A DNA stretch of 64,000 bases from Acanthochlamys bracteata (taxonomy: Eukaryota; Streptophyta; Magnoliopsida; Pandanales; Velloziaceae). The notes beneath the pieces were generated by a model that was given only the letters and a program-made list of their open reading frames with translations, made no database searches and was not told where the DNA came from. The position numbers were made by a program, and so were the translations under genes. Below are positions 50,949-63,807 of the stretch, in pieces. The stretch's first letter is position 1. Each line of letters begins with the position of its first letter. The DNA is taken from contig CM034129.1 in the NCBI GenBank assembly GCA_019914995.1, forward strand, positions 5,531,725-5,595,724, given 5' to 3'.

Positions 50949-51450
50949 GAATTTTATTAAGACAGAAGCACGCTCCAAGCTTTACTTTCGTGCGTATTTA
51001 ATTAATGTTGCCAAATCTATCCGTAAGTTTTAAAATATATTTGAAAAGTATTGGATAACATTTTCTTCCAAAACTTTACGGCTGGCCTAATGAGAGAAAC
51101 AAATTTCTGTTTTGTAAACAAAATCTCTGATATACCTAATTAAACTGATAGTCAATTTGTAGACTGTAGAAGCGTTTAGAGATTCAACAGGTGCAGGGAG
51201 GGATTAATAAGATAGAAGCACGCTCTACACCTTCCTTTCGCGCATATTTTATTTTAATGATGGTGTCCGTAACTTTTATAATATATTAGAAAAGTATTGA
51301 ACAACATTTTCTTCCAAAAGTTTACGGCTGGCCTCATATGGGAGAAGCAAATTGCTGTTTTGTAAACAAAATCTTGAATATACCTAGACTGATACTTATT
51401 AGTCAATTTGTGGACTGTACTAGTGTTTACAGCTTCAACAAGTGCAAGGA
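50949..51450. repeat. Tandem duplication, two ~251-bp copies
   Basis: Copy 1 (about 50949-51199) and copy 2 (about 51200-51450) run in the same direction and share long segments: agaagcacgctc, acattttcttccaaaa, gtttacggctggcct and ctgttttgtaaacaaaatc. Differences are scattered substitutions and small indels, so the duplication is old. It has no coding content that I can see. The unit may itself derive from a transposon. Confidence 0.85.
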
Positions 51451-51727
51451 ATTCTAGAAATGTTTATTCGTCTTTGCAATTCTCCAATGAAATTGCCTAT
51501 AAAGCTAATAGTATACATAGCCTTAGGAAAAATATGAAGTTTTTGCTAGACATTGTGTTCTTCTGTATTAGCGAGACTTTTAGTTAAAGAGATTGTCAAA
51601 AGTATGAGAATAGAAGTTCTAATAATTGAAATTTCAGGGATAAAAATTGAATTACATGTTAGGTAATAAAAGCATGTGAAGATGAGTTTTCACATCACAT
51701 TCGAGTTTCATCCTTCTTTTGAATTTA

Positions 51728-52023
51728 GGGCGTGTTTCAAATGCCCGTAACTCTACTTTTTTCCACCAGATTTTGAGTTCCGAACAGTTTATATGTTTCA
51801 ATTACACAAAGAATTTAGAACTCTATTTTCATATGCGGAACTCCAGTTCTAACTTTCTTATTTATACACTTTCCAATACAATTATATCTTTCAGTTTTCA
51901 ACACACTTTCAAAATCTATTGAAACACAAATACTGAACTCCACTTCCATTTTATTTTTCAAGAAACTCTATTTCCTACTTTTCACTTTCACGAAACTCAG
52001 TTACGGATATTTGAAACACGCCC
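51728..52023. mobile_element. Tourist-like (PIF/Harbinger) MITE, 296 bp
   Basis: Starts GGGCGTGTTTCAAATGCCCG and ends ATTTGAAACACGCCC, flanked by TTA at 51725-51727 and 52024-52026. Nearly identical in length, orientation and sequence to the copy at 41053, and related to both ends of the 2.9-kb element at 9695. Confidence 0.88.
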
Positions 52024-53493
52024 TTAGCATCGGAAATTGTTTTGTTAGTTTTGAACTTGATAGTTTATTATTGCAATTAATTATTTGGGTTATCCTTGAC
52101 ATATCACTTTACATTGTCCCATGCACCATAGAGTATCCCTTGGGTCATTCTGAACGTTTAGCTTTTAGCGCGAAGTAGTTAAACATAGTACAAATAGTCC
52201 GTAGATTCGGATCAAATCGTTTATGCTTGATCCGAAAACTATTGAATAGAAACGCTAGTTGATTCGGATATACAAATTAATCATGTTGATTTGGAATAAC
52301 CGGTCGGGTTTTGAATGGAGCTGTGGGGTCGTCCTGATGAATAGACCCTAATATAAATTAAAAGAAGAATTCAATTTCTATATTTCTTTTGTTAAGCGTT
52401 GCTGCCGAGTGCTGAGAAGCCTTGTTCATCCCTGTTCTGATGATCGAAAGCGGGGACGAGGTCAACGCAAAAGCAAGGCTTTCTTTTAACGAGTTCATAG
52501 GAATCAAATAGTTCTTCATAGCCAGACGCAGCTCTTTGCCTCCGCCATGATGGTCGGTACTTCCACACTCATCTTAGATATCAAGTAGTACCAAAGGTCC
52601 AATAGTGGCTACGTCTATAGCTGGCGATAAACTTTTTGTTCCCTTTGCGAAACCTGTCATAAAGCACATGTATGCTTGCTGCTGCTGATAAGTGACCACC
52701 ATTTATTTAGAGTTAGAGTTAAAAAATTTGACCCGTATAAATATATAGATTGAATTAAGGTTGAACGAACTTGATCTAATTATTAAATAGATCAAATCAA
52801 GTTGACCCGAAATTGACCCAATAATTTGAATTGATATATTTTGAAAGAACAATTCTTTCATGATTTTTTCTATACTGTATAATAAATTTTTTGTATTAAA
52901 AAATCGATAACAATAATTTATAAATTATTTATAATCAATCATTTACTTTCATGTCTTATTAAAATAATGTAAGATAAAAATTATAATATTATTGAAAATA
53001 TTACTATATAGGTATTTTTTTAATAACAAATTTGAATTTTTTATAAAGATTTTTGTCAAAATTTTGTCAGCTAGCTATGTTTATCAAAATTTTTAGTGAA
53101 AATATTACTACGTATTTTCAGCTATCACCACATATTTTCAAAAATAAAAATAAAAAATTTATTGAAACATTTTAAGAACTAATAAAAATACTGAAGAATG
53201 CATATTTTGACGAATACTTAACATATCACTTCACCAAAAGTATCATGTATATTCATTTCAACTGATTTTATAATTTCACTCAAATTTAAAATGTAAACTT
53301 AAAAATTAAAAATTTTAATTATAAATGAGTTGATCCGAATTTGATTCGATTTTTAAATACGTTGGATTAGAATTAATAATTTTGACATGTGTAAATTCAT
53401 CAATTGAGATAGAGTTGAAAAGTTTTAACTCGATTTTAAAATAAATTGATTCGAAATTGACCAACTAATTTAAATTGTCACCCCTCTCGAATT

Positions 53494-53732
53494 CTAGGGA
53501 ATGTTTACTTATTATATAAATTCACATTTTTAAAAAAGTTTTATTTTTAGCTTACTTTCATTAACAAAGTAAACACACAAAATTAAAAATTATTTTTAAA
53601 AAAAATTTTATTTTTAGAATTTAAATTTAAACCAAAATAAATACATCAATACCACTTTCAAACTTCAAATTTAATTTTTATAAACTCACTTTTAAAAAAT
53701 AAATTTAACGTTACGTAAATACATCCTTAGTC
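53494..53732. mobile_element. A+T-rich MITE, 'TGTTTAC' family
   Basis: Starts agggaatgtttacttatt. The right end, reverse-complemented, is aaggatgtatttacgtaac. Related to the copies at 47812 and 48014. Confidence 0.5.
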
Positions 53733-56700
53733 AATAACCAATATGTTCGACTGAAGATATATTTGACTTAATCATTTTCCTTTCATGAAATCCACATTTT
53801 ATATGGAGTTAGAATCAAAGTGAAGAAGTTTTCTTCAACACGGCAATGATGTGTGACTAATAAAGTTCGAATTAGACGTGTTTGGTTTTGGCGAAAGTTA
53901 GTTCTTAACACCAAAAGTTCAATTTCGACTCACTTCAATTGCAATTCTCTACAAAAATCTCATTTCTGGCTTCAGTATATATGTAAAAGTCATGCAATCG
54001 ACTTTGAGGCAAAAATTTTCTAAGTCGATCGAGCTTCGACAAAGTTTTCCTTATGCTAGCCCTCTCTCGCAATCCTTAATCTTTGTAATTCTTTTGACTC
54101 GAGTTTTCCCTGCCACGAGAATCATCTCAGAAAAGTGTCATCTATGATCTCTGACTGGCCGCGGGTGACGAGATTCTTAGTAAAAAATGTTGAAAAGAAG
54201 AGGCATAAGATAACTTATTTTGTGGCCACTAACTGCCATTCAATAGTACCCAGTTTAGAATATTTTCTGTTTGAAACTACTTCATATTATATTGTATATT
54301 TTTATTTCATGTTCTTTTTAACAGTGTTAGATAAACTTATTAGGGTTAAAATATTGTTGGTTTTTATAAATAATTAAGCACATAAAATCACTTTTGAAAA
54401 AGTAATTTACACAATTAAATATAAAAATTTAACTCCCTCTAACGAAACTTAAATTGAAGAATTTATTTTTGGAAACTTATTTTTGATAATCACTATTAAG
54501 TGGCCAAACATGTCTTAATTTGAAGACTGTTATGATAACCACTAATAAGTTTTCAAAACTTTTCATTCAAATTTTTTATTTTACAATTTTAATAAAATTT
54601 TTATAATATAATAGAAATCTTTAAATTTTAAAATGATATAAAAATTTATATATTATAAGATAATATTATTATTTATTTTAACTATTTTTTATGATAAAAT
54701 TCTTTGTTTTAAAAAATTTTAGTTTTATAAGCCTTCCTAACCTCCTAAGTGGATGAATTCAAATCAGTTGTTTTTGACTTGGATGGAGTAGAAATTTGAA
54801 AGCTTTTCATTAAAAAAAACCCTGCTCGATTACTAGTACTAGTAATGTATGACTTCAGTTGTCTATTATTCCATTCTATGATTATTATTCCTTTGTTCTT
54901 TCTTTCCACGCGCAAAAAGATTTTAGCAAGTCAATCTGAAGCGTGTGAGTCCCACTCCCACGTGTGGCTGCAAATCCTTTATTGCTTCTGCTCTTTTTTC
55001 ATGTGAATTATTTAGCAACAGAATGCTATTCATGCATGATATCACCATTGCATCAGCTGCGCGTAAGCATTGAAGTCCTTTCTTCGTTGAAGTGATTTTT
55101 TCTTGATTGTACTCGGCTGTATTGTACATGCTTGCTTTGCCATCGAGTGCAGATACTGAAACAGCTAAATTTGTTTTTCGTTTTCATTTCTGAAGAACTG
55201 CTTGTGCCTAGTGAGCAAACTTGTTCTTACAAACTTTGGATATCTTAGATGTATATAGAAGGTAAGCAATTGAGATCCTGACATACTCGAGCTGGTTGCT
55301 TTATCTGTAAATATGAGGACGACGGTGATTAACGTGAATATTCTTCGTGATCGAGATTGATGCTGACCTTTTTGTTGCAATCACCCGTAGCAGTCAAGAA
55401 TTTGCATTGTTCCATAAATTTCAGACTTCAGAGGGATAGCGGCTATTATGAACCCTTTGTGGCATTGGCATGTCATTGGTTAGTAAACTTTAAACTAACA
55501 CTAATATACAAGTGTTCATATTGCTGATAGTATTTAAAGCACTCTTTATGTGCTTGGTTATTTAATAAATTAAGCCACTCCGCAAGGCGATTAAAAGATA
55601 ATTGCGTGCATTAGATAACTGTGTAATGTAGTGGAGCTTTGATTTCTATTTAACCGGGTTGATGATGCGTAAAACGAAAATATCAACCGCACGACGTTCC
55701 CTTTCCTGACAATTTTGAATTCAATAAAATAAAAAAATCTCTGTAGTTGAGATATTGATAAAGAATTTGTTTGCTGGAACATACGACAAAGCACGAGTAT
55801 CCAACCTAGAATGCGTTGACCTAACTGTCTTAATGAAGACCTTGACATGACTCTAGTTGCAAATTGTCAACCTCTAGAATATAGTTAATTCCTTTTATAA
55901 AATTTTTCCTTTTATTTCTTTCTGAAAATTTCAAATAGTAATGTTGAAAACCTGCGATCAGCAATGTGAAGGTTGATTCTTTTTGAGTCTCACAAACGAG
56001 TCTGTCTCTTTTTGGATTGCCCGTATCTAATTGCTGTTGGTTGTTGCAATATTATGAGCCACCAATGGTCAAATTCTCGATGTTTAGGAGAAAGTGGATC
56101 TTGAGTTTGGTATACAAATGTAGCCGTTTACCAGCATGAACAAAATAACTGTGCAGGTTGATAGAATTAATGAGCAGTTATTGTAACTTTATTGACTCTG
56201 ATTTTCATTGCTTTTGTTTTCTAAATGCTGTTACAGCAAGTTTTGTGAAAATGCTATGAATTTGCGTATTTTTAAGCTTAAGTTTATATCGGCTAATTAT
56301 TATTATTTTTTACAAGAGAGGGGCAGGCTTCGCTGGAAAAATTGGTGATTAAATTGTTGCCGCAATTATAAAGCTAACACCATGTTATGTATTTCCTGCA
56401 ATCACCATTTGTGCTGTCTGGTATATAGTTCAATTATCAATCTTTTTTTAAACTAATTAAAAGAAACTTGAAATAGGAAGATTTCATTATCTTCAAACGC
56501 TATCAATCTAATCTATCGCATTTGATCTTTATTTCCTCGATCACTGAGGGAAATGATAATAGAAGAAGACAGCAGAGTACGATTTTTGTCGTGAAGAATG
56601 AAGTAGAATTCAAATGAGTTATCATCCATTGCCCACTTGACTCTATACAGCTATGAGAGGCTGGGAAGCACATAGATTTTCCCGGTAGCGACCGCAACAA

Positions 56701-57057
56701 TTGGTTCCAATCAGCTGAAAAAGTATTCAAAGAGATAATGGGTAGTCTCTTGAATAGTTGCTTCTGCACTCTTTTGAAAATCTAGCACTGAGGTATTTTA
56801 TTTTCGTTCCTATCCACTTTCCTACGGTACTATAGAATAAAGCTACCCGTATTACTCTTATTTTATAGTAGTTTATATAGCAATAGTTGGGATGTTCTTC
56901 AGTGCATATTTTTTTAAAAATTACTTTTTTTTTTACAGTTGAGATAGAATGAGATTCATGGTCTCCGGATGAGCTATAAAATATGAAAAATTAAAGTGTA
57001 CAGATGCACAAAGGTGTTACCCTAACTCTTTCGTAGAATAACAAAAGAAAGTAAAAA

Positions 57058-57215
57058 CGGAACGCGTCGCAATCGGGGAGGGTTTGACCCGTGTGGGCCG
57101 GCCCAGGCCCGGATGTCCGGCACGCGCTCGCATTGCCCGGCCCCTCAATGACCCGCTAACGCTGCTACGTGAGCATGACGTCGGTTAATAACGACACTGC
57201 TTGTGTCGAGGAGCG
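57058..57215. other. Short GC-rich island
   Basis: A 158-bp stretch rich in G and C (gggccggcccaggcccgg, cccggcccctcaatgacccg) inside DNA that is otherwise mostly A/T. Local GGCCGGCC palindromes are present. There is no open frame of note. It may be part of a transposon end. Confidence 0.6.
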
Positions 57216-57784
57216 AGATGGAAAACTCTGTTATCTGTTTTGTTTAGTTTTATCACTTCCCAAATAAAAAACTGGATAAAGGGGAAAGATTTTTAACTAA
57301 AAATAATTAAAGAAATGAATATAAATATAGAGGAGGACAACTGCGAGAAGAGTCGGCCAGGATTTGAGCTTAGTGGGTTTTTTTTATAAAAAAAAAAGCA
57401 ATTTAACATTATAAATTTATATTTTTTCAAATTGGACGGTGTTGGCTGCCACGTTTAACATTTATCTCATTTCTTTAAGTACCGGTTTTGTATGTTTATT
57501 TGATTTATGCTAACACTATCGTTACCTAAAGGCAAGCTTCACTGGTTATATGCAAAGTGCTCTACTTGCTAAAGCCCGTCTTTCCTTTGTTTATTAATTA
57601 AACTAGATGCCTAAAGCTCTCTAAATTTTTATATATAGTAATTAGTGACTGACCAAGTGTGTCATTAATTATAATTCAAAAATCTTCTAGGAGTTATCAG
57701 AAAGGTTAATAAGGTTTAGATATCAAATAATTGGGTAGTGGTTCCGATCGAGGATCAGGTTTGATTAGGAAATACTTGCTAGTA

Positions 57785-57968
57785 CTTTTAGCACTACTTT
57801 TTATTTTCAAAATAATTATTATATATTTTAATAAAATTTTATATTATATATATATATATATATAATTTGTATTTATTTAAATAAAAAATTAAATATATTT
57901 CTAAAAAAGTTAATATATTTTTTATTCTTAAAATGATTCTTACTCTAAGTAAACACGTCCCTAAGTGG
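57785..57968. mobile_element. Possible A+T-rich MITE copy
   Basis: A/T-only block with an internal TA run (57847-57864), ending taagtaaacacgtccctaag, whose complement carries the TGTTTAC end motif. The left end is unclear. Confidence 0.35.
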
Positions 57969-59899
57969 CACTGGTGGGAGGTTAAGCATCAAGTGCTGTG
58001 TCCCAGTTTTTGACTCATTAGGTATTACAAACTCTTTTTTAGAGGTTCATGTCAAGAAGCAGTTGACCCACTAAGAATAATATTATGGAGTTTTTAATTA
58101 TAATATGTTAACATGCGATCATAGCTACTTGACTCTTGTTAAACTAGTCAAAACCAATAAATGTTAATTTACAAAATTTTAATTTGGAATTAGTGGTTGC
58201 AGACTCTGAAGAGCGTAAATATTAATCTAATCCCTATATCATGAATCACAAGAACTAAAAGCCAAGTTTGAAGTGCAATATGTTAGAAGCGATGGATATA
58301 AAAGCTTGCATGGTTTTTAAATAATGATTGCAGTGGTTTTCTTTGCTAACAAATTTGCTATCATTGAATTTCAAATTTATTTCTTAGTATAGCATTTTTT
58401 TTAATATCATTTTTTAAGAATGAGAAGTTGTTATATATGATTACACTTGACAATTAAGATAACTTGATACATCTCCAAAATAGGCTCATTACTTTCAATC
58501 GGTTAATTTCACACGCTCAAGGTCCATTGCAGTCAGGTAACCTAATGATGCAAATGTATTCATTTTCATCATGCCAGCAAAGATCAAATCTATTGCGTTG
58601 GACCAATCTAGGACACATATATGATCAAGCATAGACATGTGCTGTGTTGGCTTTCTCTATATATGAACATATTCCCCAATAGTGTTGACAAAAATGAACT
58701 AAATCTTTCTTATGATTATTGTCTTGAATGAAAACTACAGATTTGGAACTACTGGAAGATTTCTTTGTTTAAGATGCAAGAATGGAAGGGACCAAATCAT
58801 GGTCATAATATTGAAGCAGTTCAGGCTGTTCCTGCTTATTGAAAGTTGAAGTTGTTTAATACTAGTAATAATTTTGTAAGTGCTAGCAGTTATTATGTTT
58901 ATATAAATAATTGACTAATAATTTGTCAGAGAGGTACATTTAATTTGATGGCTAAGTTTTTAAAACAGAGTTATTTATTTCTGTGACCTTTTGTTGTATT
59001 CATTTGGAACATTTCTTCTGTTAAAAAGATGCTTTGATTTGCAAATATTTTGCCAACCATTCTTTAAAATAACAAGGGAAATGTTGTTTTCTTTGCTCAA
59101 TTTAGACAGAGATGTATTGTATTGTTAAGTACATCTTGTAGCTAGTTATTTTATTCAATAACTTTTAAGGAAGTCTTTAAAAAAATTGTAAAATTTTAAA
59201 CTAATTTGTATCTAGGTCATAAAAGAACAAGAGTCTTGTGAGAGTTAGGCGGTTGTATATTCTTATCAATTGACAGGTACAGATTACCCTGTATATGATG
59301 AAGTCTTCTGTTTTGACTTATGTAGTCAAGTTATGTCTAACAAGCAAATTAAGAAAGTTACTTAATATATATAATCATGGAAACATTCCATACTAATTTG
59401 ATCAGGTAACTGTTTTATTTGATGTAGTGCTATTATTTGAGTATATGTATTGCATAATAACAACTATTATCAATGGACTTTTTAGTTTCTCATAATCTAA
59501 TAAACGAATAAGAATTTGGTGTTGTCCAATTACATGTCCTTATATTGCTCTATATTATTGTCTGATTCAAAAAACTTATATTAAAATTGGTGATTAACAA
59601 TCGTAAATCAAATATTAAGACGAATATTAATAATAAACATAAATAATTAAATCTTTATGAAAAGCATAATTTTTATTCATAGTGCTTTATAATTTAATTG
59701 AAAATTAAAAGTTAAAGGGTGAAATATGTATAACATTTATTTTAGAATTATAAAAGTTAAAAAATGTATAATTCATTTTGCTTGAAACCTAAAAAACTAT
59801 TTAAAAGTATATACTTAGAAAGAGAAGAAAAAGAACCCTTATACTAGATTAGCTACCAGTACCAGTAATTATCATAAACAAAAGAAGTTTCGGAGATAT

Positions 59900-60142
59900 T
59901 TAATCAGGAGTACTTTTAAAAAAATATTTTTAAAATAAAAAGTATTTTAAAGATTTTAAAAAATAAGTGCTACTTTTTAACTAAAAAAATAAGAAACTTA
60001 AATAATAATAAATTTTTACTATGTATAAATGTTTTTATATTAAAAAAATAAAAATATGTTAAATAATATTTAAAAATTTATTAAAAATTTGAAATAAAAA
60101 AAATTAAAACTAAATCAATTGAAAAGTTAGCCAAATATCTAA
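59900..60142. mobile_element. A+T-rich MITE upstream of the bHLH gene
   Basis: Begins near atcaggagtacttttaaaaa, has the family core (aaataataataaatttttac) and ends attgaaaagttagccaaata. It lies about 370 bp before the TATA box of the bHLH gene. Confidence 0.45.
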
Positions 60143-60456
60143 CTTACCGTGTCTCCAGTTCATCCATTGGCGAAACAAATCAAAATCTAACTCAATCTCG
60201 TCAACCAAGCAAAAATTAGCGCCTAACATAATTTCCTCCTACCCGACACTAGTACGCTGCTATCACAAATAAATAAAAACTACCCTAAAACAAGGAGAGA
60301 ATATATTCAAATGGAACGATAAGGTCTAATCATTCATTCTTTCGTTGTCCCTCTCGTTAAAATTAGAATTATTATTTTTCAAATGTCAAACCCAAAAAAC
60401 AACACCAAACTACTGTTTGTTCAACCAAACACTTCTAGGCTTCTAACTACACATTC

Positions 60457-60459
<3 letters not shown>

Positions 60460-60508
<49 letters not shown>
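60460..60508 (+). repeat. CT microsatellite in the bHLH core promoter
   Basis: About 24 CT units end directly at the TATA box. Pyrimidine tracts just upstream of, or around, the start site are common in plant core promoters, but a tract this long abutting the TATA box is notable. Confidence 0.95.

Positions 60509-60514
<6 letters not shown>
60507..60514 (+). promoter_or_regulatory. TATA box of the bHLH gene
   Basis: TATATATA, about 200 bp before the start codon at 60715, following the CT tract. Transcription would start near 60540, giving a leader of about 170 bp that ends in a GATA/GA repeat (60661-60701). Confidence 0.7.
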
Positions 60515-60660
60515 GATTCTAAGCTCTGAAAACTCAAACCCTTCTTTTCATCCATCACAAGAAACATTCTAACACTCATACAACCAGAAAAACCAAAAAA
60601 CATTAGAAGAACAACAATAAAACCTACAAAAGAGAATATCATTAATAGCATAGATATTGA

Positions 60661-60701
60661 GATTGAGATAGAGATAGAGATAGAGAGAGAGAGAGAGAAG
60701 A
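60661..60701 (+). repeat. GA-rich repeat in the 5' leader of the bHLH gene
   Basis: A gagata-type repeat passing into a pure GA run, 14 bp before the start codon. In the transcript it would be complementary to the CT tract seen at 60460, but that tract lies upstream of the likely start site. Confidence 0.85.
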
Positions 60702-60714
60702 AGGCGTAGTCATC

Positions 60715-62980
60715 ATGGCAGAAGAGTTTCAAACAGCAGCAGGAACATGCAGTAGCAGCTGGTGGAACACGGCTAGGACCAGCGGCTTCGATGATCCGAC
60801 GATGTCAACTTTGTCTTGCTCTACTTCGATAACCGATATCAGTGTTGGAGGCTTCGGTTGGGATGCTGCTGCTGCTGCAGAGTTGACAGATAAAGGAAAA
60901 ACACTGTCAGCTGGAGAAGAGCCTGCTGGCTCATGTTCCGGCTCCGGGAGCTCTATTACTTATCAAGACACAGTACATAAAGCTCAAGCTAATTCTGATC
61001 AGATAGGTATTCCTGGAGCTGGAGTTTTCTTTGACTCAACTACGTTACATATGTGCGGTTTCGGCCTTCCATCTCCAGGCACCCTAGATTGGAATCAGAC
61101 TTTCTTGTAAGTTCTTAGCTTGATTTCTGAATTCTATATTGATGAGAGTTTTGGCATGATTGCCTTTGTTTATTTCTGGAAAATCGATTAGTTTCACCGT
61201 AATTAATCTATCGCTACTACTAGATTCCTTGCAGTGTAACATATAGTGCTCAAGAGAAAATCTAGAAGCATATATACAATTTAATCAAACCAATGATCTT
61301 ATGATAATAGTTAAAGATGCATATGTGATAATAAGTTTGTAGTACTTACATATACAATACTTGTTTAATTATCTGGTGTAGTAGGAATAGTGGGAGAGGT
61401 GATCCATCCGGATCCCAGACCATGCTGCAAGAATCCAATCAAGAAGACACGGGTGCTGTTGCTGCCGCTGGAGATTTCACGGAAAATCTTTTCAAGGATA
61501 TGAATCAGAACCTTTTGTTGGATCAACACAACCTAAGCTCGGGACATCATGAAACTGGTTTCCCTCTTTCTCCGTCTACTTCATACGGTTTACCTTCAGC
61601 GCTGCTTCAGAGCTTGCTTGAACCGGAGAGTAACAAGCCACAGCATCAGCAGCAACACCTTTATTACAATAGCAACGCCGGAACTGGACAGCTGACTGAT
61701 GTGTCGCAGCAAGCACTGGCATGGGGAAAATTTCCTAACTTGCATAAGAATGATTCACCATCACCGAAGCAGGCAGCGGTCAATCAGCTGCAGTTCTCAA
61801 ACAACACACCTTTCTGGAACGCCTCCATTGCCGGCTTTTACCCATCGGACGCAGCGCAGTTCAGCTCACAAAACTTTGATCAGAAAACAATGGTATGTGC
61901 TCATTCAGCTAAAGTTAGTATATGATTAATCATCTCAAACTCGTGTTATTAATATTTCATTTCTAGTTTTTGGTAGATTTCATTCAAATCTAAGTCAATC
62001 AGTTTGAAATTTTCTTGCAGTCTAACACGGAAGGAGCTCGAGGTTCCAGTAATGTAACAGTTAAGAAAGGATTGAGTGAGCCTGCATTTAAAAAGCCAAG
62101 AATAGAGACTTCGTCGTCATTACCGACATTTAAGGTACCGAAAAATCTTATGCCAGATTCATGACTTTTGCAAGATCAAACAATCTGAATCAGTTTCAAT
62201 CGATGTATAGGTAAGGAAAGAGAAGCTAGGGGACCGGATCACTGCGCTGCAGCAGTTAGTTTCGCCTTTTGGAAAGGTAAAGGGAGTTTCAATTCATTCA
62301 CATCTATCTTTCTTCTTTTCTTTTCTATTTCTTTTGGTCCAACATCAACTGTTATTCGGGTTGATACTCATGTCAATTGTTTTCTACTGATCAATTAATC
62401 GATTGCACTCAATCTCTTTCCCCAGACTGATACTGCATCGGTCCTCCATGAGGCAATTGACTATATCAAATTCCTTCATGAGCAAGTTGGTGTAAGTCTT
62501 AATTCTCTACGACGCTATCTCTTTTAAGTTCTCTTAATGAGCATTTTAATCCTACACAAACTTATTCATTATATGCATCAATTATTGTATATATATAGTC
62601 GTTCATAATCACGATACCTGACATTGATTATTTTCTCCAATTCTAGGTTTTGAGTACTCCATACTTGAAGAATAATGGAAATCACATGCAAAACCAACAG
62701 GTAAATACAAACGTTTCCTTCGGTTGAATGCATACTGTTCTCTGGTTGAAATAAACAGAAGTAATGATCAAAGAATCCAATTGCTGTTACGTGACTTTAA
62801 CCTAAAGTTTGTTTGTTACTGCTTTATTAGGGCCATGATAAGTCGAAAGACGGAGAAGGGCCGAAACAGGACCTGCGAAGCCGAGGACTATGCTTGGTTC
62901 CAATTGCAAGCACATTCCCTGTGGCGAGTGAAACTCCGGCCGACTTCTGGACACCGACGTTTGGAGGGACATACAGGTAG
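60715..62980 (+). CDS. bHLH112: bHLH112-like transcription factor
   Basis: The CDS joins seven exons: 60715-61106, 61382-61892, 62021-62134, 62211-62276, 62426-62491, 62647-62700 and 62831-62980 (1353 nt, 450 aa). All introns are GT-AG and phases close. The N-terminus MAEEFQ with SSSWWN matches the bHLH112/bHLH123 clade. The middle is Ser/Gln/Asn-rich, as in activation regions. The bHLH runs from about residue 338 to 388: FKVRKEKLGDRITALQQLV, SPFGKTDTASVLHEAIDYIK, FLHEQVGVLSTPYLK. The C-terminus LRSRGLCLVPIAS with DFWTPTFGGTYR is the clade signature. The basic region lacks the His-Glu-Arg pattern of E-box binders, as is normal for this group. Arabidopsis bHLH112 acts in the nucleus in salt and drought responses. 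Exon 2 has a tandem TAGTAG acceptor (see findings). Exact orthology within the bHLH112/103/123 group is not proven. Confidence 0.95.
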
Positions 62981-63804
62981 AGAGTTAACCATCACCAGAA
63001 GTTCAAAGGCATTGAAATACTGAATTAGACAGCTAGAAAGAGGAGTACAAGTGTACATAATCATCTTTAGTAAGTTAGTTCACTACTACAATAGTGGTTA
63101 TAGAACTCCATGAGCGCTTTAGTCATACAAAATCGTTACTGAATTAAAGTGAAGAAAGGGGGAAAATGGAATTGGAAAGTTGGTGAAGCTTACCTTCTGA
63201 GGGATAGGCTTTGTTGGGACAGCTACAAGGAGGATAATGATGAAGGGAACAATACTGATTTATTAGATAGATGTTGAATAGTATATTGTTCTATTTTTCA
63301 AGGATATATTAGAGAGAAAGCTAGCTCAAGACCCGAGAATGCGGATTATGCACATAGCACATCCACAGACCATTGATACTTATGCAGGCATTCGTTTACG
63401 TATGATCGATGTATTTCATACTGCATTTAGAGTCGTGTGGACATGCTATGTACAATTTTCTTTTATTTTCGCATACATGTAGCACTCACTCTACGAGCTA
63501 AGTCAGGACTTCGATTCATAGGACAGAAATAGGGAGATAAGATTTATATGTTGGTATTCTAGTACTATTTGTATGATTAGAAAAAAAACAAACCTAACAA
63601 TGTATCTATCATTTAGTAGAAGGAATCAGGTAGAGTTTAGTTTATGGTAGCTAGCTAGCTTCTGGATTTAGTACAAAGGTAAAAGTTTGGAACGAGAAAG
63701 ATGAAGGTTTCTGTTTCCAGCTTGTTGTAATAACATATTTGTAGTACTACAACATATTGTATTATTTTGGATTGGGATAGCAATGGCAATTGGTAACCAA
63801 CATG
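62981..63804. other. 3' untranslated region and flank of the bHLH gene
   Basis: Follows the TAG stop at 62978-62980. No further gene was seen. The minus frame at 63655-63849 has no recognisable domain. Confidence 0.5.
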
Positions 63805-63807
63805 TAA

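Larger units (their letters stand above)
52027..60440. other. Gene-poor region upstream of the bHLH gene
   Basis: No supported gene. 52720-53490 contains decayed phrases such as gacccgaaattgaccc and ends in ttgtcacccct, similar in style to the Mutator-like MITE at 14376 but without clear ends. Minus frames at 54923-55129 and 56503-56769 could not be assigned. 57058-57215 is a GC-rich island. 59900-60140 is an A+T-rich MITE. Confidence 0.4.
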
